Notes under the pieces: generated by a model
The model's database searches: none
The model's input: the letters and a program-made list of their open reading frames with translations, nothing else
What the model was told of the DNA's origin: nothing
In this document: piece after piece, positions 39,768 through 51,069 of the stretch
How positions within the stretch are numbered: the first letter of the stretch is position 1
Layout: each line of letters starts with the position of its first letter
Origin: Schistocephalus solidus
Taxonomy: Eukaryota; Platyhelminthes; Cestoda; Diphyllobothriidea; Diphyllobothriidae
Reading direction: 5' to 3'
Assembly (NCBI GenBank): GCA_017591395.1
Contig: WEDG01000363.1
Span: 62,001-126,000, forward strand
DNA length: 64,000 nt
Position numbers and translations under genes: made by a program

Positions 39768-39828
39768 AGGTTTATATTTGGTATAGGGTTCGTTAATTAG
39801 TTTAATATCGTACTACGGAAGACTTTAA
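39768..39828 (-). repeat. Right arm of a 61-bp inverted repeat
   Basis: Contains TTTGGTATAGGGTTCG, the complement of the left arm core. Together the arms bracket the G-rich array. Confidence 0.8.
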
Positions 39829-41110
39829 GCTTGAATTCACCACCACCCTAACATCGGTGGTGACGAAAACCCTAAGAAGAAAAGAATTAACATCCCTTAT
39901 CCCATCCGGAAAACCAAAATTGAAGTTGAAACCCAAACTTACTGCAACCATAAAAGTATACTTTACCCGAAGATTGCAAGCATGAAAGCGCAACCGTGAA
40001 CACACAGACAACTCTTATCGTATTAGTAAAACTTATCCTAGAAACAACCTTATTCCAAGAAAACATGAAACCAACATGGACCTGTAGAAGAAAACTCTCC
40101 CAAATCTTTACCTTGCAAATACACTTAAGGCACAAGCATCCCAAAGCCCAACCACTGAAACAGGTTGAAACGCCTTAGTCGCGAACACAAATTATCCAAG
40201 GAAAAAATAATTTAGGGAAAAACTCATTCAAATAGAGACGCTCTTTCAACCTCTAACACCCCATGAAATGAGGAAAACTAGGCGAGCTACATGAACGAAC
40301 GACCTAACATAACAGAAGGTAGTCAAAGGACAGCTGCAGAGTTAACGTAAACGTACAATGGCACTTGAAAAAAACACCAAAGTGTATGGAAAAGCAGTTG
40401 TTTCCTACTTACCAAACATAACGGCGACAGGAGGGTAAACAGAGGTAAAGGGGAGGATGGACGCATAGGTAGGAGAATCCCACAAGCCTTTCAACGCATA
40501 ATCACTGCAACCGAACCACCTATCCCCTAACAGTCCCTCTTAATCCACACGCAAACGGAGACGCTATCCTAACTCCCCCGCAGAATATGGAAAACTAGCT
40601 TATCGAGCAGACCATATAACCACACGTCGCAGCGGGAAGCCGAACAACAGCTGCACCAACCCTAGCCGCATTCAATGCCCTTGTTGCACACCCCAACATT
40701 CTCACCGGCTAATGGGTCTAACCGAATGCGGCCGAACGCATGACTACAGAGCACAGTGGTCAGCAGCACCCCTGTTCCAAAAACCCGATACCCTCACCGA
40801 AAGATTGGCCTTATAAAGCCCGACCGACTGCATGGCTGCGCAGCTTGGCAGACAGCCGACTGCAAAGGGCACCCAACCGAAATGTGCAAGCAAGGGAAGC
40901 TCTCAACGGCTTCCCTAACCCTTACCCCCCACCCCAACCTAGAAAACGTCCCAACATGACCAAACACATAACTGCACCTAACAGAACAACAACAACCGTG
41001 CCAAATCTAACAGCCAGAGCAGAGCAATCGGTTGAACCAACCCACCTAGTATTAAAGCAAACCAAACCCCTCCTGAGATGATGAAGCAAGAACCAAGGAT
41101 GAAACACAGA
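39829..41110. other. C/A-rich region, no gene, one possible zinc-finger relic
   Basis: The + strand is poor in G and T. Open frames at 40740-41081 look like low-complexity translation. One stretch (40670-40744) resembles a LINE zinc-finger tail. Confidence 0.45.
40670..40744 (+). pseudogene. Possible RTE-type zinc-finger tail relic
   Basis: Reads IQCPCCTPQHSHRLMGLTEC then GRTHD. Spacing and residues recall the CPxC...R.GL.GH.R.H finger at the C terminus of element B and relatives, with the first His and one Gly-His lost. It is short, so chance cannot be excluded. Confidence 0.35.
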
Positions 41111-44100
41111 TATCCCACGATCTTAAACTGTTCAAGACAACCTACTATAAATATTTAAGTAGAAAAAAAGGCGTTTATATTGGGACCAGGCTGATGTACT
41201 TCCGCCAGTTCACCCTTTCGGTTATAACTTGGGTTTTAGTTTGAGATTTTGCTTGGTCTATAGTGTGCGAAATAGGGCGCTTATTTAATAAAAAAATGAT
41301 TTTAAATGTATGATAACAGCAAAAGTGGAAAAAATAGACATAGAGCATATAGTCTATTGTTTCATTTTAAGTATTTTTAAGTTCAAGAATATTCTTCCAG
41401 TCAAAGACACCCGCTAATGTTGATTCGTCACAGATAGAATCAGTGGCGGTCCATTTGAAAGATAACTGTTCAAATCCGATCTCGTCGTTTACTAGTGTGG
41501 TTCGGCTGATTAATTAAACTTAGTTGAACTGATATCGGCTGATTAATTAAACTTAGTTGAACTGATATCTGAAAAAGTTGGGAAGGGATTAGGGCCCTGA
41601 AATGTTCAGTGGTCAATGTCTTTAAAAGGTATCAAAACTTATATTATACGAGTCATAGGTTTGTCATTGTCTTGCCTAGCTTTATGGAAAACTAATCTTA
41701 GCAGGTTTATTGGGGGTATTTATGGTATGTATGCTGAAATAATCGTTTCTATCTGAATTATCAAAGCATACCTATGAGAAGGAAAGAACAAATAATATTT
41801 GTATTTTTGATAGCATTTATGTAGTCATGGTGTTCATACCGTATTTACACTAGGTGACATAACTCATGTAGTTTTCTGAAAATTTGATTGGAAAGTCAAG
41901 AATGTATGGTTTGTATCGTTATTTTTGTTGGTTGAGTGGATTTTCGACTCAGAATGCGTGTTGTTAAAGAACGCGCATTTTTACGGCAGTATATTTGAGA
42001 AAAACTGACAAGATTTGGGCGAAATCGGAGTTTATCGGCATTCAAAAAATTTCCTATGCTATTTTATATCACAGAGCAACTTACATCGTTTGTGTGCATT
42101 GTAATATAAAAGAATATTAATAAACGTAAGAGAGTTTCCAAATATATCCAGTCTGCCATTGGAAAATTTGACATTAATTTATTGAAAATCAGGTGAAAGC
42201 AAGTGTAAGGAATCACATCGTTTTTCAAATACAAGCAAATAATTCAGCTAAATAAATTAACTTTTGCAAATTTCTGACGTGTTTTGCAACAAACTGCCAT
42301 AATAAACTTGCCTGCCAGTATTTTTTTATTTAAAACGGTGACAAAGCGGAACGATTTCAAAATACAGTTAGCCTTAAATATTGATATGAATAAAGGCTAT
42401 TTTAATTTGGAAGCCTGGAATAAGGTAGTTTTTCATAAGATAATATCCGGTAATGTAGAATTTATAAATTTAATATAAAAAAATATAGCAGAAATCGTTC
42501 AAATATAATGCCAAAAGTGAGTTCTTTCATATTCGGCAGCAAAATGGATCATTTATTTTCAAGAACTTCAAGAAACCGGTCGAAATTCCACATTTTCATC
42601 TTGATTTAACTTTTAAAGAAATAATCGTCACAGGTTTACCTGTAAACCGAATATATTCGACTGAACTTTTAACCTTAAGCACTTTAAAGAGGACCCTTAT
42701 TATACAAAGTAACTTCAATGATCTTTGTCAAATTAATTGCAAACTTTTGTTGTAGACGTTCAGTTTTGGATGCAATGAGATTCCATTGTTGGGTGGATTC
42801 TCAAATATGACTTTGACGACCAGCTGCAGTAAAACGAAGATCTAAAATCTTGCCCCTTCGGTAAATACTTTTAAGAACTATCTTGATTTTAAAGTTTTTT
42901 ATGAACATCTAGGATAGAAGCTAAATTGATGGCCAAGGGATTGAAAACACCAACAATCGAGAAATTTGCATCGGTATTTCAAGGGTGGGTTGACTTTAAT
43001 GTAATTCAACATTTAAAAAATACCAATTAAGAAATTAAGCACATGGAAGGTTCTCTTGCTATACATTAAATGGAGATATTTCTATTTAAATTTATTAGCC
43101 GCAGGTACCGCGAGTTTTCATGTTTTGGAAACAGGCCATTTATTAAAAAAATGTTGGTATTTCTAAACGAAGAAATAGTTTTTTCATGTTCCTTTTATTT
43201 TTACATTTCTTTTGAGTGGTTTATTAGTATTTCAAAGCCTTTGGTCTTGTGGTAGCACTAGTTTGAGAGTCATTATCAAAAATTCGTAAATTTCGGTACT
43301 TTGCATGTGATACGGCCCAAACTGTTCATGCTTTCTTAGTGTCCTAACCTGGTGTTCCGTTGGTTGGCATCATCAGATTTTTAGAGGTTTATTGAAGGGC
43401 AGTTAGAATATGTTTCTGAAATATTTTAGCCTGATGGGTCCTGAGTTAATATCTCAATCTCTTTTCATGCACACTTGACTTTCATCAGCCCGTGTCACTT
43501 GTAGAACGTGTGTAGCCGGAGGATGCCGACAAATACACATGAAGTAACATTTTTTGTTTCTCCCCATTTTTGGCAAAAGCATTCTCTGATCCTCTTAGTT
43601 GTTTTCAGATATCGCACTGGGAATGGAAGGTAAACTGACCCAGAGGTCCTTATTACTATATTATTCAGCTATATTTCGTGCTGATTCTATGAAATTAAGT
43701 CAGATTGCTTTGATAGCAAGCCAGGAAATAGACCTCGGAGGCAGGAGTTTGATAAGAGCAGTAAGTTTACGCGTATAACGGGGTACCCTGCCCTCGTAAG
43801 CTTTCGAATTGTTTTTGTAGGCTCCGAGTTTACTCTCTTTTGGCGAAAAATTAGCTTTATTTGTAATTTGCAGGTGGATAATTAAATCGGACCCAAATTT
43901 TTAACTCGAATATGGTAATTGTTGGAACTGATATTAAATGACTTAAACCAAGGTGGTCGGTAGAGCTTGCTCGAAAGCTGCACATTTTTGAAATTAGCTT
44001 GAAGCATTGCCTAAGTTGTCTATTTCTTACTGAGTAAGTTTTCAAGTTTTGATTATTAATCTAATACAGGAGATTTTGAAAGCTTTCTTTTGTCAACTGC

Positions 44101-44500
44101 ATTCAATGACCACACCTCTGGCGAGACGTGCATTCCTCTTGGCGATGGGGGGTTTTGACCATGGTGTAAGTCAGCCGGTGCCAAATACAAGTAAATTCAC
44201 TATTAACGACCATTCGCAAAGGTGGCTTTGTTCACTCTTCATCCCAATTTGTAATAATACTGCCAGCCTTCCTTACTCCATCCATAATTTTTGCCACAAA
44301 TGCATATTCTGAAACTGTGAATTAGTCAAGCATTTCATTGACCATTGAACTTTATCTGTATTTCAGGATTATTTTTGGTTTTTTTTATCAACAGTAAGGG
44401 TAACACGATAGTTATAAGAAACATTACGATGTTAATAAACCGCATATAGAACATACATAAAAGTACATATAAGACTGAAGCTCAAAAAATATACCGATAA
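41111..44500. other. AT-rich intergenic region, no gene seen
   Basis: About 3.4 kb of AT-rich sequence with only short open frames. It contains one 33-bp tandem duplication. Confidence 0.55.
41503..41568. repeat. 33-bp perfect tandem duplication
   Basis: The unit starting CGGCTGATTAATTAAACTTA occurs twice head to tail (41503-41535 and 41536-41568). Confidence 0.95.
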
Positions 44501-44519
44501 TGACCCTAAAATATACAAG

Positions 44520-45028
44520 AATGTATCAAGAAAGCCATCCAAGCCTGGCTTTCGTGGTTTAAAATTGATTATCTACAGCTGGAATCAGTGCAGGCGAGGT
44601 CTACGAAAATGGTAAAGAATCTAATTCACCTGCCTTAGGAAGCCAGACTGGCTGAACTTGATTTGTTTCCTCTCAATTACAGATAACTACACGTTGATCA
44701 CATCCAAATCTACCAGATTTTCAGAGGCCGCGAGTGTGCTCTAGAATTCGCTGAGTTCTTCGAATTGGCTGGGATGGAATATCTGCAGGGTCATCCCTTT
44801 ACACTGCAGAGGAAGCTGGTCCATACGGAAATCCTTCGGAACACCTTTTCGCAGAGGTTCATTGGAGCGTGGAACGGATTCCCTAACGAGGTGATCCTTT
44901 CAGAAATTGCTGGCACATTTAAATGCAAGCTAGATACTCAGTTCCTGAGAAACTATTGTACATATAATGAAGATTGTGTCAGTAGCGGCAGTTTGCACCT
45001 GGCACACACATATATGTTTATTTATTTA
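44520..45028 (+). mobile_element. CR1-type LINE 3' fragment (copy C3)
   Basis: + strand C-terminal part of a CR1 ORF2: AIQAWLSWFKIDYLQLESVQ, RLAELDLFPLNYR, then an open frame (44765-45067) with QGHPFTLQRKLVHTEILRNT and FSQRFIGAWNGFPNEVILSE. It is closest to relic C1 at the window start. Several stops. It runs into tandem module M at 45029. Confidence 0.78.
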
Positions 45029-45860
45029 GAATTTATATTTGGTAAGCACCGGCAAGGCACTGTCTAAACAAACATAAGTAACGAAATAAAGTTATGACAA
45101 TGTGTGCATATAAAATGTACAAATTCTTAATAATGTAGACATAACTTGTCCTGCTAGGTCGACAGTTAGCGATGTTTCGAAACTAATGGTGAACTAGAAA
45201 AAATAGGCAGTGAAAAACTCCTACCTAATAAATGGAGGCAGAGTTCAATAGACCTTCATTTTGAATAGAAGGAAGGAGAAAAAAACTGCTTAGAAAAATA
45301 AGGTCAGGTAGTAGAGTAGGTTAATACTGCAGTAGCATTTCAGAATGAGATAATGAAACGAGGCATCCTCTCCTCTGATTGGAAATCAGAAAATATATAC
45401 CCTATTAACAAGGGTTGATCCAGAACCAGCGCTTAAAACTATCGAACAGTAAGCCTAGCGTGTATTTGTTGCAAAGTGATGAAAAGGCTCATTAAAAAGA
45501 CCAGCATGAAGTTCGTCGAAGTAAAAAACTTCCTTGAGTGTGCCCAACATGGATTTCGATTTAATCACTGCTGTTTGACCAATATTCTCTATTCAATGGA
45601 ACAGTGGTCCAGGTCATTAGATGAGGACACCAGCATTGATGTAGTCTACATCAACTTCAAAAAAGCCTTTGACAGTGTTCCTCACCGAAGATAACTCTAC
45701 AAAGTCCGAGAATCCGGAATAAGGGGGAATTTACTCAATTGGATAGGAAACTTCTTGATTGGACGATCACAGTCCAATTGCATTGGTAATGCGAAATAAC
45801 TTTCCGTGCCGGTCGTGAGTGGTGTACCTCAGGGCTCCGTTCTTGGAATATTAGAATTAA
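45029..45860 (+). repeat. 832-bp tandem unit, copy 1
   Basis: Unit made of module M (GGCAAGGCACTGTC, GTGAACTAGAAAAAATAGGC, AGGAAGGAGAAAAAAACTGC) followed by a CR1 RT fragment that ends just after GVPQGSVLG. The RT part includes MKRLIKKTSMKF, QHGFRFNHCC and INFKKAFDSVPHRR and has several stops. Confidence 0.92.
45350..45850 (+). pseudogene. CR1 RT fragment inside tandem unit 1
   Basis: FQNEIMKRGILSSDWKSENI, then CICCKVMKRLIKKTSMKF, SMEQWSRSLDED and the palm motif FKKAFDSVP, ending SGVPQGSVLG. The catalytic FADD and everything after it are missing because the unit repeats there. The same fragment recurs at 46182-46682. Confidence 0.85.
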
Positions 45861-46692
45861 GAATTTATACTTGGTTAGCACCGGCAAGGCACTGTCGAAA
45901 CAAACATAAGTAACGAAATAAAGTTATGACAATGTGTGCATATAAAATGTACAAATTCTTAATAATGTAGACATAACTTGTCCTGCTAGGTCGACAGTTA
46001 GCGATGTTTCGAAACTAATGGTGAACTAGAAAAAATAGGCAGTGAAAAACTCCTACCTAATAAATGGAGGCAGAGTTCAATAGACCTTCATTTTGAATAG
46101 AAGGAAGGAGAAAAAAACTGCTTAGAAAAATAAGGTCAGGTAGTAGAGTAGGTTAATACTGCAGTAGCATTTCAGAATGAGATAATGAAACGAGGCATCC
46201 TCTCCTCTGATTGGAAATCAGAAAATATATACCCTATTAACAAGGGTTGATCCAGAACCAGCGCTTAAAACTATCGAACAGTAAGCCTAGCGTGTATTTG
46301 TTGCAAAGTGATGAAAAGGCTCATTAAAAAGACCAGCATGAAGTTCGTCGAAGTAAAAAACTTCCTTGAGTGTGCCCAACATGGATTTCGATTTAATCAC
46401 TGCTGTTTGACCAATATTCTCTATTCAATGGAACAGTGGTCCAGGTCATTAGATGAGGACACCAGCATTGATGTAGTCTACATCAACTTCAAAAAAGCCT
46501 TTGACAGTGTTCCTCACCGAAGATAACTCTACAAAGTCCGAGAATCCGGAATAAGGGGGAATTTACTCAATTGGATAGGAAACTTCTTGATTGGACGATC
46601 ACAGTCCAATTGCATTGGTAATGCGAAATAACTTTCCGTGCCGGTCGTGAGTGGTGTACCTCAGGGCTCCGTTCTTGGAATATTAGAATTAA
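45861..46692 (+). repeat. 832-bp tandem unit, copy 2
   Basis: Nearly identical to copy 1 over its full length, including an identical 72-codon open frame at exactly +832. The few differences are at the very start (TTGGTTAGC versus TTGGTAAGC). Confidence 0.93.
46182..46682 (+). pseudogene. CR1 RT fragment inside tandem unit 2
   Basis: Same content and same lesions as the fragment 832 bp upstream. Confidence 0.85.
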
Positions 46693-47028
46693 GAATTTAT
46701 ACTTGGTTAGCACCGGCAAGGCACTGTCGAAACAAACATAAGTAACGAAATAAAGTTATGACAATTTGTGCATATAAAATGTACAAATACTAAATAATGT
46801 AGACAGAAATTGTGCTGCTAGGTCAACAGTTAGCGATGTATGAAATTAATGGTGAACTAGAAAAAATAGGCGGTGAAAGAAAAACTCCTACCTTAAAATG
46901 GAGGCAGAGTTCAATAGGCCTTCATTGTTAAATAGAAGGAAGGAGAAAAAAACTGCTTAGGAAAATAAGGTCAGGTGGTAGAGTAGGGTAATACTGCAGT
47001 AGCATTTCAGAATGAGATAATGAAACGT
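46693..47028 (+). repeat. 832-bp tandem unit, partial diverged copy 3
   Basis: Only the module M part. Starts like copy 2, then drifts (CAATTTGTGCAT, ACAGAAATTGTGC, GGCGGTGAAAG) and ends after AATGAAACG, where the RT part should begin. Confidence 0.9.
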
Positions 47029-47429
47029 CGAGGTGATTCGTTCTTGATCACTTAGGCGTATGAAACAAAATCTCCCGAAAATGCGTCAATGAACTTGAGG
47101 CCTCAGCATCTTAGGATCCAATATTGAATCCTGATGATGGTAAGTAGCTAACGAAAAGGCAGCATTTTAGACTGTTGACTACCGAATGTGTAAGTCCGAA
47201 TGACTTCATCGTTTGGATGACTGGTGATATAAGGAGACATCATGGTTCATGGGGGACTTGAGGTAGCGGAAATATAGTTTCAAGAGGGTCACTTAAATTC
47301 CCGACGGTCCCTTCTCCGAGTCATAGAGAAAGCTGCTCGGAAAAGATGAGGAACATAAAAGGTTAATAGAATCAGTATTAAGATATATGTGCAGTCTTTG
47401 CTTGAATGCGGATAGACATGTTCACAACC
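47029..47429. other. Spacer, nothing recognised
   Basis: About 400 bp between the tandem array and the next CR1 relic. No domain or repeat match seen. Confidence 0.4.
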
Positions 47430-47857
47430 TTAACTCAATTGGCAATTTTTTCCAAAGAAAGCTTTACTTAGAGGCAAAGAAGAGAGAGCGTTTACACATG
47501 GAGGATGTAGGGGAGGTAGAAGTAGTGCAGAATTTCTTAGGTTATAAGGAAGACTAACGGGGGTAACAACAGAAAGCTTGGGGAGATTCGAGCTATTATT
47601 TCGTCGGAAAAGGTGAAAAATGCCTGCTTCCAGTCTCCTGACCAAAAGAAATTTTAGCTTCGTTGGCTGCCATCTTGTTTAGTAGGAAGTAGTTTTGAGA
47701 GTCAGAAACAGGAGTTTTTTGTAAAATGTCTTTGGACATTTTCAATTTTTGAGCGGCTAGATTCATTCATTAAACCAAAGAAAGGACAGAAAAATTCACG
47801 AATGGGAAGCATAAACATACGATGAAGTCTTAATTTAATTTCAGGAAGGTAGAAATT

Positions 47858-48428
47858 TTAAGAAATAAAGTCGCAAATCTGAGCAGCTTTGGCCGTAATT
47901 CTATCAGCATGAGGCAAAAGATCTAATTTATTGATGAAGGAACATTCAATGATAGGACAACCTTCAAAAATAAGAGGTTGCGGCAGCCTTACAGGCCCAA
48001 AATTCATGTAGTGACACTTCGAAGGTGAGAACTCCATTAGCCATGTGGAGCTCCACGCCGAAAGACCGTCTAAGTCCGAATGAATTTGTTCTAGGTATCG
48101 TTCGGTCGTAGAGTAAGAGAAGGAATACACGAATAAGAGGTCATCAACATAAATAAAAGGTCGATGAAATATCATTTATATACAGTAAGAACCACAAAGG
48201 ACCTAATACGGTATCTTGAAGGACACCACTAACAATCGGGGTAGCACGTGAAGGCGAAAAATTAATGGTTGTTAAAAGTGAATTTGAATTTGAAAGCAGA
48301 GGAATTGTGGGAGTGGGGCTAGTTTCAGTGGTAAAATGGTTGGCAAAAAACGAATTTAACAATTCTGCTTTGCCCAAATCCTCTGTAACGAATTTTTTTG
48401 TTACAGTCGAGTAAAGGCGGAGTGACAT
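47858..48428 (-). pseudogene. CR1 RT remnant with internal deletion
   Basis: KAELLNSFFANHFTTE of the pre-RT linker is followed within 35 codons by TPIVSGVLQDTVLGPLWFLL and YINDIS, so RT motifs 1 to about 4 are gone. FIYVDDLLFVYSFSYS then carries the catalytic site as YVDD in the next frame, and WLMEFSPSKCHYMNFG follows. Confidence 0.8.
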
Positions 48429-48962
48429 TCAGACGCTTAGCCGATGACCGAACATGGAAGATTTGAGCAACAGATTTGGATGAATTGGCATCACTTAGTG
48501 CCCGAGACTCCCTATGCTTATCTCGCTCGAGCCTTATTTTCGATGCTAATTCATATATTTGTACAATCCTTAAGTGAACTGACAAAGAGCTTTTAGATGG
48601 ATCGTTAAGTTGCTTTCGTAATTTTTTAAGTCTGTTTTGAAGAAAATGTGGAACAGTAGAAGAAGATGGATTTTAATTAAAAATCTTAAATGGAATAAAT
48701 GCCTGGATTTTTTCTGTGAGGCTCTGCAATAGCTCATTGAAAAAGTTTGGATCGTTGATTTAAAATATGCTATGTCAATCAAGAGTGCTTACGAAATTAT
48801 GTATTAATTCATGGTTTGTGTTAGCAAAGTACAGGTTATTGCATTTAACCTCAGGCTTTGTCAGAACGGAGACTTGAAAACAACAGTGAATTAGTGTGTG
48901 ATCACTTGTAAATAGATCACGATTGAAATTCATAAACAGAGGGTGGATATCATTTTTAAAAC

Positions 48963-49640
48963 TTAATCTAAAATGTTGTCATTTCTAGTTACTGAACTGA
49001 CCAGTTGGGAAATGTTTGATAAGTTAATAGTATCGACCGATTTCTGGAGTTTTGGCTGCGAGGAATTTGCCTGCCAGTCAATGTCTGGCAGATTGAAATT
49101 GCCTTCGATTATTTTGACATCAAATTGAGTCTCTGCAACTTTTTCAAATAGTTCACAGAGCTCGCTTTCATTACCAGAACAACACGGAGGATTATAGACA
49201 CAGTCAATTACTGCTTTTTTATTATGCGATAGGATGACTGAAGCAAAGCAAACTTTTCCAGAAAAAGACGAAATGCTCAGCTGAAAAGGGGAATGTACAA
49301 AGGATGACTTAATATAAAGGAGGCAACCACCGCTACGTTTTTCAGCGCGGTCTTGTCGGTACAAATTGAAATGTTCTATAACAAGCTTTGAGTCGAAAAC
49401 AAGAGTGTGTGCCCAGGATTCAGTGAAACACAGCACATCTGGATCAAGCTCAATGGCTACTGTTCTAAGCTGAGCCATCTTATTTACAACTGATCTCGCA
49501 TTGAGGGAATCTAACCTGAGCGTATTCCTGAGCTGCAGGTTACGCTCATCAGTATTTATAAAAAATGAAGATTTCGGGGCTGGAAGAAAAACTGGAGAGA
49601 AGAAACAAAAGGTGGGAAACAAAATTGCTCTGATCCACAA
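48963..49640 (-). pseudogene. CR1 AP endonuclease remnant
   Basis: LDSLNARSVVNKMAQLRTVA and DPDVLCFTESWAH are the first two endonuclease motifs (N and E). DRAEKRSGGCLLYIKSSF, VIDCVYNPPCCSG and VKIIEGNFNLPDIDW follow; GDFN is changed to GNFN, which loses a catalytic Asp. A stop follows DNILD. Confidence 0.85.
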
Positions 49641-49992
49641 TTTGTCGAAATTTTACTGTTAAAAGAACTGAGATTATTGCACAACGGCATATTTGCATGA
49701 AAACCATGGAAGGAAAGGCTATATTGTGGCGTGGGAAAGATAGGGGTGGCATAGAAATTAGATTTTGAGGGAAGTTAGTATAAATTGGCGGAAAACGTGC
49801 ATTTAAAAAATGAATAAATGATTTCGAAAAACTGGTAACATAATTAGAAGACTTAATAACACGGGGATTTCGGACACATTTTGGGTTGTAAAAGATGCTA
49901 ACGTGAGCGTTCGCATCTGTTGTAAATGCTGAGGTGTAAGCAGGTTTCCCATCGGTAATCACATTGCTGAGTTTAACGCTTGGCATAGACAA

Positions 49993-50711
49993 TCACTCAG
50001 ATTTACTGAATGTTTTCTTAGGTTTACTTGATTTGACAGTTATAGCAGGCGGGGTTTGCTTGGGAGGGGAAAGAACTTGCGTTGACTCGATTTCACTCGA
50101 ACCAGTAACAAGGCGAACGGGTGAAGATTCAGCTGGAATCGAAATTCCTGTTGATCCGGAGGGCCGTGGGCTTGCATAAGCTAGAGGGCAAACCTCTGAG
50201 ATAACTTTTGGTATTGTATGTGTAGACATAGGCTTCTCGTTTGCTAATGAGGACGAAAACCGACGTTCCATTGGGATTTTATCTCTACACATTAACATCT
50301 TGCTTTTCTTCAAATATTGAGCTGAGTGCAGATGCTTAGAGAAAATAAGGTCCACTTCAATCGCCGAAAAAGGTTTGACCATAATTGTTGGGTTTTGCTA
50401 CGGGAAGACAACCTTTTAGCTTCAGCGACTTTAAAGTTAAATCCGAATGAGTAAAGGGGATGAAATGCGATTTCCATGGAGATTTTACTCTTAGGGACGT
50501 TTTTTAAAAGAAAGTTGAAACTTCTCTTATGTTGCTCATATGACTCAGTTCCAACCATATTTATAAACGCCTCAAGTTTCTTGCATTTTTCCGATTTATA
50601 TCGGTAAACCTTTATTCTATTGCAATTCATGAATGTGAATAGGGATCTCATGGGCGAAAGCCTTATTCCCTCAATATGGTGACTTAAGTGACTTCTTTCA
50701 ATGCCTCCCAT
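49993..50711 (-). pseudogene. Probable CR1 ORF1 remnant
   Basis: Two overlapping frames upstream of the endonuclease. The proximal frame is Ser/Pro/Lys-rich, the distal one has HKRSFNFLLKNVPKS. Position and composition suit a LINE ORF1 (RNA-binding) product. No zinc finger or RRM is clear. Confidence 0.4.
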
Positions 50712-51035
50712 TCTTGTTTATTTCTGTTTGTACATCTCGTGTTCACCACTTCATTGGATGCAACAACTGCCCCTTGAATAAATTGCGGTCTTTTTTGACG
50801 TTCCCGGAGAAAAGAAATTTCCAGTCTTTTCGTGATGCCTCGGCTCTCATTTGGCAAAAATCTCCTTGCCATATATTGAGCCTCGTTTCATTTCTTGCAG
50901 GTGGTACAGAATATAGACTATATTTTAATGAAAGTATTGCATGATCACTGTAACCATGTGGAGGCAGGCAGTATACCTCGTCTATACCATCAGGAAATTT
51001 GGTGCAGGCGAAGTCTAAACAACTAAAAAAAACTA
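50690..51035 (-). mobile_element. CR1 endonuclease C-terminal segment (inverted 5' part of C5)
   Basis: - strand reading gives DFACTKFPDGIDEVYCLPPH, then GYSDHAILSLKYSLYSVPPA with the SDH active-site motif, and WQGDFCQMRAEASRKDWKF of the linker. It lies back to back with the + strand RT fragment starting near 51.07 kb. Confidence 0.75.
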
Positions 51036-51069
51036 AAAAACTTTAAAAAAAACGCTCACAAACTGTCCA

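Larger units (their letters stand above)
38600..39828. repeat. Degenerate telomere-like (TTAGGG) array with inverted arms
   Basis: 38.60-38.85 kb is loosely CCCTAA-like on the + strand; from 38.875 to about 39.62 kb the + strand is a dense, irregular array of GTTAGGGTTA-like units; a sparser tail runs to 39.77 kb. The unit often keeps TTAGGG, the telomere repeat of flatworms, but the spacing is scrambled (TTAGTGTT, TTAAGTTT, TTAGCGTT). No protein is credible here despite a 243-codon open frame. Confidence 0.8.
47430..50711 (-). mobile_element. CR1-type LINE (copy C4), ORF1 and ORF2 remains
   Basis: A longer - strand LINE of a different CR1 lineage from C1-C3. From its 5' end: ORF1-like frames (49.99-50.71 kb), AP endonuclease (48.96-49.64 kb), linker (48.33-48.78 kb), a truncated RT (47.86-48.43 kb) and a C-terminal remnant (47430-47645, with PYNLRNS). 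Numerous stops and an internal RT deletion make it inactive. Confidence 0.8.

Noticed and set aside
45029..47028. CRISPR-like or gene-array interpretation of the tandem repeat
   Set aside because: Long 832-bp units with no spacers and LINE content; eukaryotic context.
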